Shown here piece by piece: positions 1-5,447 of a stretch of 7,678 nt of DNA. Under the pieces are notes generated by a model. It saw nothing but the letters and a program-made list of their open reading frames with translations, was not told where the DNA came from and searched no databases. Each line of letters starts with the position of its first letter. The first letter of the stretch is position 1. Location: NCBI GenBank assembly GCA_018399455.1, contig JAGYOT010000072.1, forward strand, positions 1-7,678. The letters are read 5' to 3'. The DNA is from Desulfobacterales bacterium. Lineage in GTDB: Bacteria; Desulfobacterota; Desulfobacteria; Desulfobacterales; Desulfosalsimonadaceae. The position numbers and the translations under genes are program-made.

Positions 1-119
1 CAAACTGCTCATGATGGATTTCCCCACCCCTGTTATGAAAACTCCCGGGTTTCTAAAATTTTTTTTTTGCAGCAGCCTTTGATCTGCCGTAAAAATATCT
101 GCGCACCGCTCCTATGCAG

Positions 120-135
120 GCCTGAGGGATCAGGC
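120..135. repeat. Short hairpin at the hydratase stop codon
   Basis: GCCTGA (120-125) and TCAGGC (130-135) form a perfect 6-bp stem with a 4-nt loop spanning the hydratase stop codon. On the minus strand a short T5 run follows only about 20 nt later, so termination here is doubtful. Confidence 0.35.
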
Positions 136-969
136 AATCTCAGCTGCGGCGTTGCCCATGATAATTTTGCCGTCCTGGTTGGTGGTGCGAATGATATAGC
201 GGCCCTTTTGTTCTGTTTTCCATCCTTCTGTGATCAGGGTCTCTCCGGGGTAGACAACGTTCATGAACCTGACAGAGAAGGTTTTGAGACGTTCAGGATC
301 GCTGTTGCATAGATTATGCAGGACTGCCCGTCCGGCAATACCAAAACTGCATAGACCATGGAGGATGGGACGGTCAAAGCCCGCTAATTTGGCGAATTCC
401 GGGTCAATATGCAGGGGGTTCTTGTCTCCGCTGAGGCGATAGAGCGCCGCCTGATCTTTTGTTGTAGGAATTTCGGAATGAAAATCAGGCGCTTTTCCTT
501 CGGGGGGATTGACGGGTTCGGTCTTGGGGCCTTTGTCGCCGCCGAAATTGCCGGCACTTCGGTCCATGAGAACCGATTTGTTTTCAAACAGCAGATTCGC
601 ATGTTCATCCCGGGTTTCAATGGTCAGGTGCAGAACCGCCCCCTTGTCCCCTTTGTCAAACACAGCGTCGCAGACGGTTGTGCTGTAAACAGTTCCCGAG
701 ACAGGAATCGGCTGGTGCATGATGATTTTCTGCTCTCCGTGGAGCAGGGCGTATAAATTGATATTCGCATCTTTGACAAACCCCATCAACGCCGGCATAA
801 AAGGAATAACGGCAAATGTCGGAAAAACTTTCAGGTTTTTTTCGTAAACAAAATCCAGTTCATCGACCCCGGCTCCGATTCCCAGAGCATAAAGGATAAG
901 CGTGTCCTGATTGAATGAAAAGGCTACGGCCTCTGATTTTTGACCAATAATATCCAGGTTGATCGCCAT
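130..969 (-). CDS. MaoC-family (R)-specific 2-enoyl-CoA hydratase (hydratase 2, double hot-dog)
   Basis: This 279-residue protein is a probable (R)-specific 2-enoyl-CoA hydratase, interconverting trans-2-enoyl-CoA and (R)-3-hydroxyacyl-CoA in the cytoplasm. Residues 178-189 (YRLSGDKNPLHI, then D189) carry the hydratase-2 signature G-D-x-N-P-L-H. D182 and H187 have the spacing of the catalytic Asp and His of yeast and human MFE-2, and N184 matches its conserved Asn. The following AGFDRPILHGLCSFG (196-210) and the N-terminal YALGIGAG...VFPTFAVIP (27-56) also resemble the HSD17B4 hydratase domain. The length fits two fused hot-dog folds (about 1-140 and 160-279). The start at 969 is preferred over an upstream in-frame start at 1032 because AGGAG lies 6 nt before it. 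It follows the SDR gene on the same strand after a 212-bp gap and probably shares its transcript; I saw no good promoter of its own. Substrate chain type is unknown. Confidence 0.9.
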   Translation of the reverse strand: MAINLDIIGQKSEAVAFSFNQDTLILYALGIGAGVDELDFVYEKNLKVFPTFAVIPFMPALMGFVKDANINLYALLHGEQKIIMHQPIPVSGTVYSTTVCDAVFDKGDKGAVLHLTIETRDEHANLLFENKSVLMDRSAGNFGGDKGPKTEPVNPPEGKAPDFHSEIPTTKDQAALYRLSGDKNPLHIDPEFAKLAGFDRPILHGLCSFGIAGRAVLHNLCNSDPERLKTFSVRFMNVVYPGETLITEGWKTEQKGRYIIRTTNQDGKIIMGNAAAEIA

Positions 970-1077
970 TGGTATCTCCTTTTTCCTTGGATTTCTTAAA
1001 CACTCATAACCCTGAGGGTGCGGTTCGAGCACAGCTATAGAAACAAGCCGTGAATATAGACTTGCGATTCAGGGAGA

Positions 1078-1130
1078 GGGGCATATGCCGATGCTGTCAG
1101 GAGGTAAAATGTTAATATCGGCATTGCCCC
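1078..1130. repeat. Intergenic hairpin between the SDR and hydratase genes
   Basis: The left arm GGGGCA-t-ATGCCGAT (1078-1092, one bulged T) pairs with ATCGGCATTGCCCC (1117-1130), giving a 14-bp stem and a 24-nt loop; weaker pairing extends outward. No T-run follows on the minus strand, so it is not a standard terminator. In the SDR-hydratase transcript it could stabilise or process the RNA between the cistrons. Confidence 0.7.
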
Positions 1131-1140
1131 TTCCTTAGTT

Positions 1141-1175
1141 TTGCTCAAGCAGCAGATTTTGTGCTGGTTAAGCAA
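1141..1175. repeat. Second hairpin directly after the SDR stop codon
   Basis: TTGCTCAAGCAGCA (1141-1154) pairs with TGCTGGTTAAGCAA (1162-1175) around a 7-nt loop. Two positions are imperfect, one of which is a G-U wobble in the minus-strand RNA. It starts 6 nt after the SDR stop on the minus strand and is followed by no U-run. With the 1078-1130 hairpin it forms a tandem structure in the spacer. Confidence 0.55.
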
Positions 1176-1181
1176 CCCTCT

Positions 1182-2012
1182 TTAAAAGGAAATTCCCCCG
1201 CCGCAAACCAGAACCTGGCCGGACACGTAGTCTGAGAGGGGAGATGCAAAAAAGAGGATCGAATTGGCGGCCTCTTCCGCTGTTCCGGCGCGCGCCATGG
1301 GAATGGCCATTATAAACATATCGCGCTGCTTTTCGGGAATCCCCACCGCAACCTTTTCTTTCCCGGTATCGACCGCAACTCCTTTCTCTTTTGCCTGGGT
1401 CAGACGGGTATCGATAAAGCCGAAGGCCACACAGTTGGCCTGAACGTTATACCTGGCCCATTCCTTGCTCATTGTCTTCGTCAATCCGACGATTCCCGAC
1501 TTGGCAGAGGAATAGTTGACCTGGCCGACATTGCCCCCGAGGCCGGCGATGGATGAGACATTGATGATTTTTCGGGCGACAGCCCGGCCGTTTTTTTCTA
1601 TTTCCTGCTTGGCCGCGTCGCAGAAAACGGGCTTGGCTGCCTGAATGATACGAAAAGGCGCCTTGAGATGGATGTCCAGAATTTTATCCCATTGCTCTTC
1701 GCTCATTTTGTGGATCATGCTGTCCCAGGTGAAGCCGGCGTTGTTCACAATGATATGCAGTCCTCCCCATGTATCAATGGCTTTCTGGACAATTCCGGCA
1801 GGAAAATCTTTGGCTGTGACGTCGCCGGCATAGGCCACTGCATCGCCGCCTGCCTTTTTGATATCCGCCACCGTTTCCTCAACCGGTTCGGCATCGATAT
1901 CGCTGACAATAACATTGGCTCCTTCCCGGGCAAACGCCAGAGCTGTAGCACGACCGATACCTCTTCCTGAGCCCGTAACCAGCGCGACTTTGTTTTCAAG
2001 CATTTTTTCCAT
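1182..2012 (-). CDS. Short-chain dehydrogenase/reductase, probable (R)-3-hydroxyacyl-CoA dehydrogenase (FabG/MFE-2 type)
   Basis: This 276-residue classical SDR has the cofactor motif TGSGRGIG at 13-20, D64-V65, NNAG at 90-93, and the catalytic triad S154, Y167 and K171 (NYSSAK). D38 at the end of the second strand suggests NAD rather than NADP. The position that holds the tetrad Asn in FabG is H115 (DIHLKAPF), as in the HSD17B4 dehydrogenase domain (VHLRGSF, from memory), and the usual post-lysine Pro-Gly is F197-G198. An insertion around 131-147 and a long substrate loop (about 204-235) make it longer than typical FabG (about 244). Together with the hydratase-2 gene downstream, this points to 3-hydroxyacyl-CoA oxidation rather than fatty acid synthesis, although a reductase role is not excluded. 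The start is supported by AAAGGAGA about 8 nt upstream; an internal ATG at codon 4 is the alternative. It is the first gene after the operator-covered promoter at 2353-2381. Confidence 0.88.
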   Translation of the reverse strand: MEKMLENKVALVTGSGRGIGRATALAFAREGANVIVSDIDAEPVEETVADIKKAGGDAVAYAGDVTAKDFPAGIVQKAIDTWGGLHIIVNNAGFTWDSMIHKMSEEQWDKILDIHLKAPFRIIQAAKPVFCDAAKQEIEKNGRAVARKIINVSSIAGLGGNVGQVNYSSAKSGIVGLTKTMSKEWARYNVQANCVAFGFIDTRLTQAKEKGVAVDTGKEKVAVGIPEKQRDMFIMAIPMARAGTAEEAANSILFFASPLSDYVSGQVLVCGGGISF

Positions 2013-2314
2013 CCTGATCTCTCCTTTCTTTTAAAAAAGCATTACAGTGACATTTATCAGCTGAGGGACCGCGAAAGACTCCTCAACCCCCGATTTTTTT
2101 CGCTTTTTTCATTGAATTGAAGCTTTTGCCGGACATCATTCCCCTCAAGGCTCGGGTCAGGTTTTCCTCGGCCGGCCGGGGCTGAGAACCGCGAATTTTT
2201 TTTATACAACACAACCCTGATGACGGGTTCATATCCGGTCTCACCTTTTGAAAGCTCGGGCCAGCGCAGTGGTAAGGCATTACGCAGCTTAAGAGGATAA
2301 GGATTAACTTGTTT
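2013..2314. other. Non-coding leader of the SDR-hydratase transcript
   Basis: About 300 bases have no credible gene. On the minus strand they form most of the SDR leader. Visible structure includes CTCGGCC/GGCTGAG (2167-2186, containing the palindrome CGGCCGGCCG), AACCC/GGGTT (2213-2229) and TGAGG/CCTCA (2062-2085). A 65-codon minus-strand frame (2083-2280) lacks a ribosome binding site and recognisable sequence. No known riboswitch was recognised. Confidence 0.5.
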
Positions 2315-2339
2315 TTTGTAAGTAATAATTACTTACAAA
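2315..2339. promoter_or_regulatory. Palindromic operator O1 (second site at the SDR promoter)
   Basis: A 25-nt perfect palindrome has 12-bp arms around a single central A at 2327. Its inner 19 bp (2318-2336) differ from O2 and O3 only at one central base (A for G). Its centre is 31 bp from the centre of O2, close to three helical turns, so two dimers could sit on the same DNA face. It lies just downstream of the predicted transcription start of the SDR genes. Confidence 0.8.
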
Positions 2340-2348
2340 CGGTATCAG

Positions 2349-2367
2349 GTAAGTAATAGTTACTTAC
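2349..2367. promoter_or_regulatory. Palindromic operator O2 (repressor site over the SDR promoter)
   Basis: A 19-bp inverted repeat, GTAAGTAATAGTTACTTAC, has 8-bp perfect arms around TAG. It is identical to the core of the site at 5132-5150, and overlaps the spacer and -10 box of the minus-strand promoter. Size and symmetry fit a TetR-family dimer; the protein itself is not in the window, so the family is inferred. Confidence 0.8.
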
Positions 2368-2381
2368 GATTCCTTTGTCAA
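2353..2381 (-). promoter_or_regulatory. Sigma-70-type promoter for the SDR-hydratase genes
   Basis: Read on the minus strand, a perfect TTGACA (2381 down to 2376) is followed after 17 nt by TATTAC (2358 down to 2353, 4 of 6 to consensus). Transcription would start near 2346, leaving about 334 nt of leader before the SDR ATG. The palindrome at 2349-2367 covers the spacer and -10 box, so bound protein would block RNA polymerase. Confidence 0.65.
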
Positions 2382-2424
2382 GTGCTTTTTTAAGTATTGC
2401 CGCATCCAGATAAACGCCGGGCGG

Positions 2425-2487
2425 CCGCCTGGGTTTTCCGGCCCTCCCGGTTTCTGAGAGCCGGGAACCGGTTGGGCCGGACGGCGG
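2425..2487. repeat. GC-rich nested inverted repeat upstream of the kinase
   Basis: CCGCC (2425-2429) pairs with GGCGG (2483-2487), and TCCGGCCC (2437-2444) with GGGCCGGA (2474-2481). Inside are two mutually exclusive stems, CCCGG/CCGGG (2446-2450/2461-2465) and CCGGTT/AACCGG (2447-2452/2466-2471). It lies between the operators and the kinase start, upstream of the likely kinase promoter. It could block read-through or serve as a protein site; no function is assigned. Confidence 0.55.
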
Positions 2488-2537
2488 AAAATTAAAACCC
2501 ATGCTCTTTATTGAAAGCCTGGTCAAACTCTGTTACT

Positions 2538-2543
2538 TATAAG
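2538..2543 (+). promoter_or_regulatory. Possible -10 box for the kinase gene
   Basis: TATAAG matches 5 of 6 bases of the -10 consensus, 63 nt before the kinase ATG. No good -35 lies at normal spacing; TTGAAA at 2511-2516 is about 21 nt away, which is too far. TTACTTA (2533-2539), identical to one operator half, overlaps it, but the partner half is absent. Confidence 0.3.
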
Positions 2544-2605
2544 AAAAACCCCCTTTGTATCCGGGCGGCCTTATTCCCATAACACTTAGACATGCTGGTG
2601 GTACC

Positions 2606-4966
2606 ATGCCGACAAAGCCTGCCTATGAAGAGTTGGAGCAAAGAGTCAAAGCTCTGGAGAAAAGAAATGCCGAACTCGAACGTAATCATCAAAAACATCA
2701 GCAGCTGGTGGAGAATTTAAATGATGTTGTCTACATTATGGATATGAATGGGCGGATCACCTACATTTCATCCAATGTTGAGAGACTTGCCGGATTGCGG
2801 CCGGAAGAAATTCTTGGCCGCTGCTACAGCGACTTTCTTTATGTTGAAGATAAGTCGGTTTTGGAACAAATTTTTCGGAGAATTCTTTCCGGGGCGGAGG
2901 CGGTTACCGAACATCCTTATATCACAAAAAGCAGGGGGATTGTCTGGGGGCTAAACAAGGCCCGGCCCGTTTATGAGCAGGGTGAAGTTGTGGGCATCCA
3001 GGGCGCTCTTATCGATATCACTGAGCGCAAGAATGTGGAAGAGACAATTAAAAGCGAACGCGTCTTTTTGTTCGAGGTTTTGGAGAATATTGGCGAAGCT
3101 GTCATCGTTTGCGATGAAAAGGGCCGGATTGTGCGTTTCAACGAGGCGGCCCGGCAGCTGCATGGCCTCCCTGAGGAACCGATAAGCCCGGATCAATGGG
3201 CCGGGTACTACGATCTGTTTAAGCCGGACGGGGTCACGCCTTTGCCCATGGAGGAAATTCCCCTTTTCCGGGCGCTCCAGGGAGAACGCGTCATCAATGC
3301 GGAGATAGTCGTGGCGCCCAAAGGAGGAGAGCCCCATACGCTAATTTGCAACGCACATGTCCTGACGAACGAATCAGGCAGTCTAATCGGGGCTGTTGTT
3401 GCCATGCACGACATTACAGAGCGCAAAAAGGCTGAGAAAGCCCTGGAGACAATGGTCGAAATGCTCGATACGGCGCCAAGCTGCATCACGGTCCATGATA
3501 CGGGGGGGCAGTTTTTGTATGCCAACCAAAAAACTTTTGAACTCCACGGTTATGAGCCGGAGGAGTTTTTGGCAATCAACCTTCGGGATCTGGATGTGCC
3601 GGAGAGTACAGCTCTCGCGGAGAAGCGTTTCCGACAGATTGCCGAAAAGGGAGAGGCCCGTTTCGAGGTCACCCATTACCGCAAGGATGGATCGGCTTTC
3701 CCCCTGGAGGTGCTGGCAAAAACGATTCACTGGAACGGCCGCCCGGCGGTGTTGAGCATCGCTGATGATATTACGTCCCGTAAGCAGGCCGAGCAGAAAA
3801 CGGCCCGCCTCCAGGAGCAATTTTACCAGGCCCAAAAAATGGAGTCCATCGGGCGGCTGGCCGGGGGTGTGGCCCATGATCTCAACAACCTACTATCCCC
3901 GGTTCTGGGCTATGGGGAGATGCTTCTCGAGGACTGCGCTTCTGATGATTTCCGCAGAAGACATTTGAAGGAAATTGTTTCCGCGGGAAAACGGGCACAG
4001 GCCTTGGTCCGCCAGCTTCTTGCATTCAGCCGCAAGCAGTCGCTTCAGTTCCAAACGGTTAATATGAATACCCTTTTGACGGATTTCAAAAAGCTGCTTC
4101 GCCGCACCTTGCGCGAGGACATCATAATCCGGATGAAGCTGGCCCCATCGGTCCCCGAGATCAGGGGGGACATCGGGCAGCTGGAGCAGGTGATCATGAA
4201 CCTGGCCGTCAATGCCCAGGATGCAATGCCGGCAGGCGGGCGGTTAACCATAGAGACGGCCAGGGTTGAACTGGATGAATCCTATGCCCGGCAGAAAAGA
4301 GGCGTAACGCCCGGATCGTATGTTATGGCGGCGGTGTCTGATACGGGCATTGGAATGGATGAAACAATTCTTGCGCATCTGTTTGAGCCTTTCTTTACCA
4401 CCAAGGAGAAAGGCAAGGGCACCGGATTGGGCATGTCGACCGCATATGGAATTGCCAAACAGCATGAGGGAAACATATGGGCCTATAGCGAACCCGGCAT
4501 GGGAACAACCATCAAGGTTTATTTGCCCGTAACGGAAGAAGTCCGGGAGGTGCCGCCTTCATCTTTTGCACAGAAACAGGAGGAAACAAAAGGCTCTGAA
4601 ACCGTTTTGCTTGTTGAAGACGACCAGCAGGTGAGAAATCTGGCATCGATTATCCTGGATCGTCATGGCTATAACGTTCTTGTTGCCGGAAGCGGACGTG
4701 AGGCCCTTTCATTGCTGGAAAGCCATGGCAGCGGGGTTCACCTTCTGCTCACGGATTTGATTATGCCCGACATGAACGGAAAAGAATTGTTTGATCGGAT
4801 TTCAGTTTCTGATCCGGCAATCAGAGTACTTTATATGTCCGGCTATACAGGCGATGCCATCGCCCACCACGGGGTGATAGAAAAAGGCGTTAATTTTATT
4901 GAAAAACCGTTTAGCGTAAAAGCATTGGCAGCCAAAGTCCGCGAGGTTCTGGATCAGCCCGGCTAA
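2606..4966 (+). CDS. Soluble hybrid sensor histidine kinase: coiled coil, three PAS, HisKA, HATPase, receiver
   Basis: This 786-residue kinase begins with a charged coiled coil (about 7-30). Three PAS domains follow (about 33-140, 152-272, 280-390), each ending in a DITERK-like linker. The HisKA domain has the phosphorylated His at 424 (GGVAHDLNN). The ATPase domain has N536 (NAQDAMP), D579 (DTGIGMD), FEPFFTTK and GTGLG (about 605-609). The C-terminal receiver (about 666-785) has acidic residues 671-673, phospho-acceptor D717 (TDLIMPDMNG), S745 and K767. There is no signal peptide or membrane segment, so it should sense a cytoplasmic signal. No output domain is fused and no partner regulator is in the window, so phosphate probably passes to a protein encoded elsewhere. 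The ATG at 2606 is chosen because its N-terminus (MPTKPAYEELEQR) matches the usual start of this family. A TTG at 2555 would add 17 non-conserved residues, and neither start has a strong ribosome binding site. Confidence 0.93.
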   Translation: MPTKPAYEELEQRVKALEKRNAELERNHQKHQQLVENLNDVVYIMDMNGRITYISSNVERLAGLRPEEILGRCYSDFLYVEDKSVLEQIFRRILSGAEAVTEHPYITKSRGIVWGLNKARPVYEQGEVVGIQGALIDITERKNVEETIKSERVFLFEVLENIGEAVIVCDEKGRIVRFNEAARQLHGLPEEPISPDQWAGYYDLFKPDGVTPLPMEEIPLFRALQGERVINAEIVVAPKGGEPHTLICNAHVLTNESGSLIGAVVAMHDITERKKAEKALETMVEMLDTAPSCITVHDTGGQFLYANQKTFELHGYEPEEFLAINLRDLDVPESTALAEKRFRQIAEKGEARFEVTHYRKDGSAFPLEVLAKTIHWNGRPAVLSIADDITSRKQAEQKTARLQEQFYQAQKMESIGRLAGGVAHDLNNLLSPVLGYGEMLLEDCASDDFRRRHLKEIVSAGKRAQALVRQLLAFSRKQSLQFQTVNMNTLLTDFKKLLRRTLREDIIIRMKLAPSVPEIRGDIGQLEQVIMNLAVNAQDAMPAGGRLTIETARVELDESYARQKRGVTPGSYVMAAVSDTGIGMDETILAHLFEPFFTTKEKGKGTGLGMSTAYGIAKQHEGNIWAYSEPGMGTTIKVYLPVTEEVREVPPSSFAQKQEETKGSETVLLVEDDQQVRNLASIILDRHGYNVLVAGSGREALSLLESHGSGVHLLLTDLIMPDMNGKELFDRISVSDPAIRVLYMSGYTGDAIAHHGVIEKGVNFIEKPFSVKALAAKVREVLDQPG

Positions 4967-5100
4967 CTCATTTCCGCCCTGTAGATCATTATGTTTTACC
5001 TGATCGAAATCCGTTTTTTTGAGTGAGCGCTTTCAAACAGGCAGACAATATACTGTAGTTGCGAGCGTTTTACACATTCCCGGCGGATCGATTTTTTTTC
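4967..5100. other. Kinase-acyl-CoA synthetase intergenic region, possible weak terminator
   Basis: GATCA (4984-4988) and TGATC (5001-5005) form a 5-bp stem, followed after 8 nt by a T7 run (5014-5020). This is at best a weak terminator for the kinase gene. A T8 run (5092-5099) directly precedes the -35 box. No gene was seen. Confidence 0.25.
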
Positions 5101-5128
5101 TTGACAACACGATTTGTTTTTATATAAA
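5101..5128 (+). promoter_or_regulatory. Sigma-70-type promoter for the acyl-CoA synthetase
   Basis: A perfect TTGACA (5101-5106) is followed after 16 nt by TATAAA (5123-5128, 5 of 6 to consensus), directly preceded by a T-run and within AT-rich DNA. The predicted start near 5135 falls inside operator O3. The leader to the acyl-CoA synthetase ATG would be about 313 nt. Confidence 0.7.
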
Positions 5129-5154
5129 TATGTAAGTAATAGTTACTTACATAT
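5128..5154. promoter_or_regulatory. Palindromic operator O3 (repressor site at the acyl-CoA synthetase promoter)
   Basis: The inverted repeat has 12-bp perfect arms around TAG. The inner 19 bp (5132-5150) are identical to O2. It begins at the last base of the -10 box and covers the expected transcription start, a classic repression position. Sharing the site with the SDR promoter places both transcription units in one regulon. Confidence 0.82.
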
Positions 5155-5447
5155 GCATCCGAATTGAATCATACCGAATAAATTCTCTGCATGCGATTCA
5201 GAGCCCAAAACCAGCCAGCCGGAATTTTGGGGGCAGGCAGAAAGCCTTTTCACTTTCCAACGCCGGGTTCGAAGAGAGGTCGTGTAGCAGATTCTTTAAT
5301 TTAGGCCATTGCTGAAATAGGCCGTACCGCCGACAAGGGGGTACGGCGCATGCGCTATAGATCCGCTGTTTATGCTTGCCACAAACAGCTTTACGTTACA
5401 GGTCCATACGTTCTTTAATAACATTCTTCTTACACGGGGGGATATCT
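5155..5447. other. Non-coding leader of the acyl-CoA synthetase
   Basis: Nearly 300 bases have no credible gene between operator O3 and the acyl-CoA synthetase start. The clearest element is a hairpin with 8-bp perfect arms, GCCGTACC (5321-5328) and GGTACGGC (5340-5347), around an 11-nt loop. A 10-bp palindrome GCGCATGCGC (5346-5355) overlaps its end. No T-run follows, so it is not a terminator. No known riboswitch class was recognised. Confidence 0.5.

Noticed and set aside
37..68. Plus-strand hairpin-like GAAAAC/GTTTC followed by a T10 run
   Set aside because: The stem is five AT-rich pairs with a bulge, five bases from the T-run, and no plus-strand gene ending here is visible in the window. 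It is too weak to call a terminator.
2083..2280. Minus-strand 65-codon frame in the SDR leader
   Set aside because: There is no Shine-Dalgarno sequence before its ATG, no recognisable domain, and it runs through hairpin sequence. Leader-peptide function cannot be supported.
2329..2526. Minus-strand 65-codon frame with a GKPRRPPGVYLDAAI stretch vaguely like a TetR N-terminus
   Set aside because: It overlaps the promoter and both operators, ends inside O1, lacks a helix-turn-helix and a ribosome binding site, and crosses the GC-rich inverted repeat. The resemblance is a few residues only.
3383..3877. Long antisense frame of 164 codons within the kinase gene
   Set aside because: It lies opposite the strongly supported PAS3 and HisKA coding sequence and shows no recognisable domain; it is a shadow frame.
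5262..5275. GGGTTCGAAG resembling the T-arm of a tRNA
   Set aside because: No matching acceptor, D-arm or anticodon arm can be drawn from the flanking sequence.
5376..5447. Upstream TTG start extending the acyl-CoA synthetase by 24 residues
   Set aside because: The extra residues are outside the conserved domain, and the ATG at 5448 has a G-rich ribosome binding site immediately upstream.
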